A stretch of 64,000 bases of DNA from Streptomyces violens (lineage in GTDB: Bacteria > Actinomycetota > Actinomycetes > Streptomycetales > Streptomycetaceae). The position numbers and the translations under genes are program-made. How positions within the stretch are numbered: position 1 is the stretch's first letter; every line of letters starts with the position of its first letter. The notes under the pieces are model-generated. The model was not told the origin of the DNA. It made no database searches and saw only the letters and a program-made list of their open reading frames with translations. Where the stretch lies: NCBI RefSeq assembly GCF_000717745.1, contig NZ_JOBH01000002.1, positions 186,001-250,000 on the forward strand, given 5' to 3'. Below, piece by piece: positions 60,691 to 64,000 of this stretch.

Positions 60691-61674
60691 TCAGTCCGGT
60701 GCCACTGAGGCGCCGTCGAGCACGTCGTTCCGGCGTTGCAGTAGGCGCGGTCCCCGGCGGACAGCGGTGATCAGCTCGTGGGGTTCGGCGAAAGCCCGGT
60801 GTGCCAGGGCGGTGTGTCGCAGGATGGACCAGACGCCTTCGACGGGGTGGAGATCGGGTGCATAGGGAGGTAACTGGTAGGCGACGAGCCGGTCGCGGTC
60901 GGCGATGTGGTTGCGCATGCCGGCCGCGAGGTGGGTGTTGACGTTGTCCCGGACCAGCACCAGGTTCCCGCCGAGCTGCCGGGGAGCGCTTTGCAGGAGA
61001 TCGCGGTAGTCAGTCCGGGCAAAGGACTTGCGCCCGTCAGGACGCCGGTCGACGTGGGGCCGGTAGGTCAGCCGGGTGGGATGTCCGGGCTTGTAGCAGA
61101 GCAGGGCGGCGACCGACAGGCGGCGCCGGGAGCGGCGATGTACCCGGACGATCGGAGGGTGGCCACGGCGGCTCCAGGTACGGGTGGTGGGCGGCGTTAT
61201 CGTGAAGCCGGCCTCGTCCTCGAAGACGAGCCAGGCGTCGCATGCCACCCGGGTCCTTCCACCCGCGGCCAGATTCCTTTCACCCAGCCGGCCCCCGCCT
61301 GCTCGTCCCCCTTCGGTCGCGCGGCGGGCGGGGACCTGGCGGGTCCAGCCGTGGCGCTTGAGCAGCACCGCAACCCCTGGATGGTGTAACTCTCATGGAG
61401 CCGGCGCCCGATCAGCGTCTTGCTCCGGGACAGCGTCCAGGACCGGTCCGGCCAGCCGTGCGCAACCGGGCCCTTCTCCAGCTCGATCTCCAGCACCGCG
61501 GACAGCTCATCGCTCAGCAGTGGCAGCGAGGCCGGCCCCTGGAGGCCAAGGGCCGCGGACCATCCTGGTTCCAGGCCTTCCGCCGGCGCCGCACCGAGCG
61601 GATGGTGATCCGCAGAGATCGGGCGATCGCGGCCGTCTCCTCGCCACGGGCAAATCGCTCGGCGGCTTCCCTCC
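60691..61674 (-). pseudogene. IS630-family transposase with frameshifts
   Basis: The pieces of an IS630 transposase lie in order on the minus strand but in different frames. The helix-turn-helix start (REAAERFARGEETAAIARSLRITIRSV) is at about 61530-61674. The middle (LEIELEKGPVAHGWPDRSWTLSRSKTLIGRRLHESYTIQG) is at about 61370-61520. The catalytic part (DAWLVFEDEAGF, VLVRDNVNTHLA, YAPDLHPVEGVWSILR, with the DDE residues) is at 60691-61300. At least two shifts separate them, so it cannot be made as one protein. The 5' end abuts a truncated recombinase, and no terminal repeats were identified. Confidence 0.82.
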
Positions 61675-62354
61675 GCAACATGTTCTCGCATGCCGTCCGG
61701 CACAAGCGGATACCGAGCAACCCGGTGAAGCAAGCGAAAAAGCTCGATAACCCGATACTCCCGGTGGACGAGCGATCGCTTCCCAGCCCTGAAGAGATCG
61801 CAGGGCTTCGAATCGGCGAATATCTGGGAGTCTTCCCCGAAGACATGTCGAGTGGCGCTTTGCGAGCTCGACGACAAGCGGGTCGCGTAAAGAACGCATC
61901 GGGTAAGTACGTCGCGAGTTGCGCGCCATTGAAGCATCGCCAAGAAGGAGAATGGCGCGACATCCCAGTTCCGGACTTCTTGGAGCATCTCAAATACCGG
62001 CTACCGATCCTGAATGAACGAAGCGGAATCCCGCATCGTGGATTGGCCCGTAAGTCATCGGACAGGGCAATCGAGCGACTCGGTCTTGCCGGGTACACGC
62101 CTCATGATCTACGGCACCAATGGGCCACGGTCACGCTGTCCAACGGCGCCGCCTTGCATGAGGTCTCCCGCTGGATTGGACACCGCACGATCAACACGAC
62201 AGCGGCCAGCTACGGCCATCTCACCCTGGACGGGCGGGAGCGCTGTCGGCAGATCCTGGAGTCCACGTACCGGCCCCGTGCCGACCTCGTGGCGGCGACC
62301 GAGGAGGAGTGCCGGGCTGACTTGGTGCTGACTCTTGCCGTCAGAGCTCTCTAG
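61675..62354 (+). pseudogene. N-terminally truncated tyrosine recombinase (integrase)
   Basis: The catalytic half of a phage/ICE-type integrase: LRNMFSHAVRHKRIPSNPVKQAKKL, then the Arg box IAGLRIGEYLGV, a Lys-containing turn LKHRQEGEWRDIPVPDFL, the box YTPHDLRHQWATVTLSNGAALHEVSRWIGH, and the nucleophile Tyr in AASYGHL. All catalytic residues are present. The N-terminal arm-binding and most of the core-binding domain are missing, because the IS630 remnant begins at the junction near 61675. The frame is open upstream but only as the antisense of the transposase. Confidence 0.75.
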
Positions 62355-62410
62355 CGTCATGGAGAGTGACTGATGCGACAAGGCCCTCATCCAGTTCAGC
62401 CGGGCGGTCC

Positions 62411-62890
62411 TTACGCCTCTCCCACGCCCTCGAACCACGTCGGCGCATCCTCCGTGGCCAGCTTGATTCGATGAAGAGCGAACTCGTCCAGCGGAGGAAG
62501 GGCATCGAGTTCGAACCAGCCGACTTCGAGTGATTCGTCATCGTTGACACGGGCTTCGCCACTCTCCGCACGGCACAGAAAGCACATGTCCATGAACTGG
62601 CAGCGGTCGCCGTTGGGGTACGTGACCGGCTCCAGCGCCTCGACCAGGAGGAGGCGTTCGGGGACGCAGTGGACGGCGGTTTCCTCGTGGACTTCGCGTA
62701 CGGCGGTGGCGGCGGGCTGCTCGCCCGGCTCGGGGATGCCGCCGATGATCGACCAGCGGCCGTTGTCGACGCGGCGTCCCAGCAGCACCCGGCCCTCGTC
62801 GTCGAAGACGATGGCGCTGACGCCGGGCATCCAGAGCAGCTGATGGCCGGCGGTCGCGCGGATTTCGCGGATGAAGTCGGGTGTAGCCAT
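62411..62890 (-). CDS. Nudix hydrolase
   Basis: A 159-residue Nudix protein that hydrolyses a nucleoside diphosphate derivative. The Nudix box is complete: GGIPEPGEQPAATAVREVHEETAV. The C-terminal part (QFMDMCFLCRAESGEARVNDDESLEVGWFELDALPP) is closely matched by the truncated copy at 39928-40118. I used the ATG at 62890; it has no evident ribosome site, and TAGGGT lies near the expected -10 of a leaderless mRNA. It marks the right edge of the putative island. Confidence 0.9.
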   Translation of the reverse strand: MATPDFIREIRATAGHQLLWMPGVSAIVFDDEGRVLLGRRVDNGRWSIIGGIPEPGEQPAATAVREVHEETAVHCVPERLLLVEALEPVTYPNGDRCQFMDMCFLCRAESGEARVNDDESLEVGWFELDALPPLDEFALHRIKLATEDAPTWFEGVGEA

Positions 62891-62929
62891 GCCCCGCACC
62901 CTAGCGAGCCCCCCGGCAGGGGACGAAAC

Positions 62930-63113
62930 GCTTCCGGAGCATTGCGGCCGGTTCTGCCTTGGGTGGGGGCACGGGGCCTTCGGGGGCGGCGCGGCACTTC
63001 GGGTGCGCGGTGCGGCGGTACCTCGGGGGCCTGCGCGGCGCCTTCGGGGCCTGCGTGACAGCGCCCCCCCGGGGCTGCGCGGCGCCCCTCGGGGGCTGCG
63101 CCGCGCCCTCGGG
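62930..63113. repeat. GC-rich imperfect repeat spacer
   Basis: The gap between the Nudix gene and the next membrane-protein gene is built of imperfect repeats of a motif like CTTCGGGGGC/CTGCGCGGCGCC, almost without A or T. Several overlapping hairpins can form. It may act as a terminator zone; I see no gene in it. Confidence 0.5.
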
Positions 63114-63773
63114 CTACACCGCTCCGCGGGCCGGCTTCGGCTGGAGGCCGAGGCGGGCGCGGATGCAGCGCACCGCGGCCTCCGCGTCGTCGACCGTGAC
63201 GGTGAAGGTACGGCCGTCGCCGAGCCGCAGGATCACCGCCTCACCGCGGCGCACGATCACCCCCGTGCCCTGTTCCGGGCGCCAGCGGTAGCCCCAGCCG
63301 CCCCAGTGGCAGGGCGTGACGCGGGGCGCGAAGTCGACGTCGACCACGTGCGAGAGCGGGATGCGGCGGCGTGGCAGGCCCATGTGCCCGCAGCGCACTT
63401 CCAGGCAGTCCTTGTCGACCCGCACGGCCACGTGCACGAAGGCGAGCGTCCCAAAGAGGACGAGCAACCCGGCGGCGACACAGCCGACGACGGCCATCAC
63501 CAGGGGAGTAATACCCGACGACCAGGCATTGTCGACTGCCAGCTCGATGCCGAGCGCCATACAGGCCGCACCGGCGGCGGCCAGCAGCCACTGGAAGCGA
63601 TTGGTCGCGCGCCCGTGCCAGACGTCGGGCACGGAGGCACACGGCGAGTCGTCGCGCGCTGCGGACGACCGGTCAGGGGCGAGCGCGCCGCCGTCACCGT
63701 GCTCGGCGTGCCGGGCCGGGCGGGCGTCACTGCTGTCGGGGGCTGCTGCCCCCTCCTGGGGGTGGTCCCTCAT
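63114..63773 (-). CDS. two-helix membrane protein with conserved C-terminal domain, function unknown
   Basis: A 219-residue protein. The N-terminal 60 residues are hydrophilic. Two helices follow at about 62-85 (WLLAAAGAACMALGIELAV) and 90-115 (ITPLVMAVVGCVAAGLLVLFGTLAFV). The cytoplasmic part contains IPLSHVVDVDFAPRVTPCHWGGWGYRWRP and GTGVIVRRGEAVILRLGDGRTFTVTVDD, which resembles a PH-like beta domain of Streptomyces membrane proteins. No enzymatic motif is visible. The ATG at 63773 was the only good start. Confidence 0.65.
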   Translation of the reverse strand: MRDHPQEGAAAPDSSDARPARHAEHGDGGALAPDRSSAARDDSPCASVPDVWHGRATNRFQWLLAAAGAACMALGIELAVDNAWSSGITPLVMAVVGCVAAGLLVLFGTLAFVHVAVRVDKDCLEVRCGHMGLPRRRIPLSHVVDVDFAPRVTPCHWGGWGYRWRPEQGTGVIVRRGEAVILRLGDGRTFTVTVDDAEAAVRCIRARLGLQPKPARGAV

Positions 63774-63937
63774 GCTTGGCAGCGTACGCGTACTGGCTCC
63801 GCCCGGCAGCCGGCAGCGCGACTCTCTGTGACGCGTGAGGCAGGAACCGCCGACTGCCCGTTCAGGGACGGAGCCAATCGCCGAATGACGCGTTCCGTAA
63901 CGGGCCGACTCCGTTGCGGCGCGGGCCCCGGGGTCGC

Positions 63938-64000
63938 CTACTGGCAGGCCGGTCCCGCGGCCGCCGGTTCGCCGTGCGCGCGGATACCGGAGAGCAGCCT
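63938..64000 (-). CDS. 3' end of an unidentified gene (partial)
   Basis: An open minus-strand frame enters from the right edge and ends with TAG at 63938; the visible peptide is LLSGIRAHGEPAAAGPACQ. Third-position GC is high, as in real genes here. Too little is visible to name a family. The 164 bases between it and the preceding gene (63774-63937) show no feature. Confidence 0.35.
   Translation of the reverse strand, partial: RLLSGIRAHGEPAAAGPACQ

Noticed and set aside
1..64000. CRISPR arrays, rRNA and tRNA genes
   Set aside because: No regularly spaced repeats and no cloverleaf-like or rRNA-like conserved stretches were recognised on either strand.

Overview
The window reads as a Streptomyces chromosome segment. 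Base composition is very GC-rich, genes are dense and often overlap by four bases (ATGA or GTGA), GTG starts are common, and several small families are typical of Streptomyces (DUF6479, DUF6381, DUF4235/DUF3618, holin-X). No rRNA, tRNA or CRISPR array was found.

Region 1 (1-19 kb) is a stress and envelope block. It holds the start of an F420-type luciferase-like oxidoreductase, an SDR, a proline-rich small protein, a baeRF2-type release-factor relative, a large-subunit catalase (katE), and a minus-strand trio of heme-oxygenase-like iron enzyme, HemK2-like methyltransferase and CDGSH Fe-S protein. A SigB/SigF-family sigma factor follows, with GGGTAC-type promoters around it; two of these sit so close to start codons that leaderless mRNAs are likely. 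Next come extra copies of respiratory genes (qcrB; ctaD-ctaF), a Tat-exported phospholipase C, two overlapping crcB fluoride channels, and a chain of small envelope proteins ending in a YihY/BrkB membrane protein.

Region 2 (19-40 kb) is metabolic and regulatory. It contains a 1164-residue secreted phosphodiester glycosidase fused to a metallophosphoesterase, a B3/4 protein, a PaiB-like protein, an EamA transporter divergent from an XRE-cupin regulator, and a VOC protein. A pentitol-type operon follows: SorC regulator, split transketolase, FGGY kinase, two SDR dehydrogenases and an RbtT/DalT-like MFS transporter. After it come a dienelactone-hydrolase relative, a BlaI/M56-peptidase pair, a beta-carbonic anhydrase, an ArsR/MFS pair with a clear operator, and a DUF418-like membrane protein.

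Region 3 (about 39.9-62.4 kb) looks like an acquired island. It is bracketed by a truncated Nudix gene on the left and an intact relative on the right, and both edges carry broken mobile genes (IS30- and IS630-type transposases, an excisionase-like fragment, an N-terminally truncated tyrosine recombinase). Its outer genes are visibly less GC-rich than the flanks. The cargo is a nonribosomal peptide cluster: Sfp-type PPTase, nitrilase-like amidohydrolase, AzlC/AzlD exporter, three NRPS proteins, an SDR, two type II thioesterases and a divergent LuxR-type regulator. The A-domain pocket residues read as Thr (NRPS3), Leu-like (NRPS2) and Ser (NRPS1). The line is unusual: only one canonical condensation domain, half or degenerate condensation domains at the protein N-termini, a carrier domain beside a vestigial A domain, and a terminal thioesterase with Cys instead of Ser. 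That thioesterase suggests a strained or cyclic product such as a beta-lactone; this is inference.

Region 4 (62.4-64 kb) returns to ordinary chromosome: an intact Nudix hydrolase, a GC-rich repetitive spacer, a two-helix membrane protein and the 3' end of an unidentified gene.
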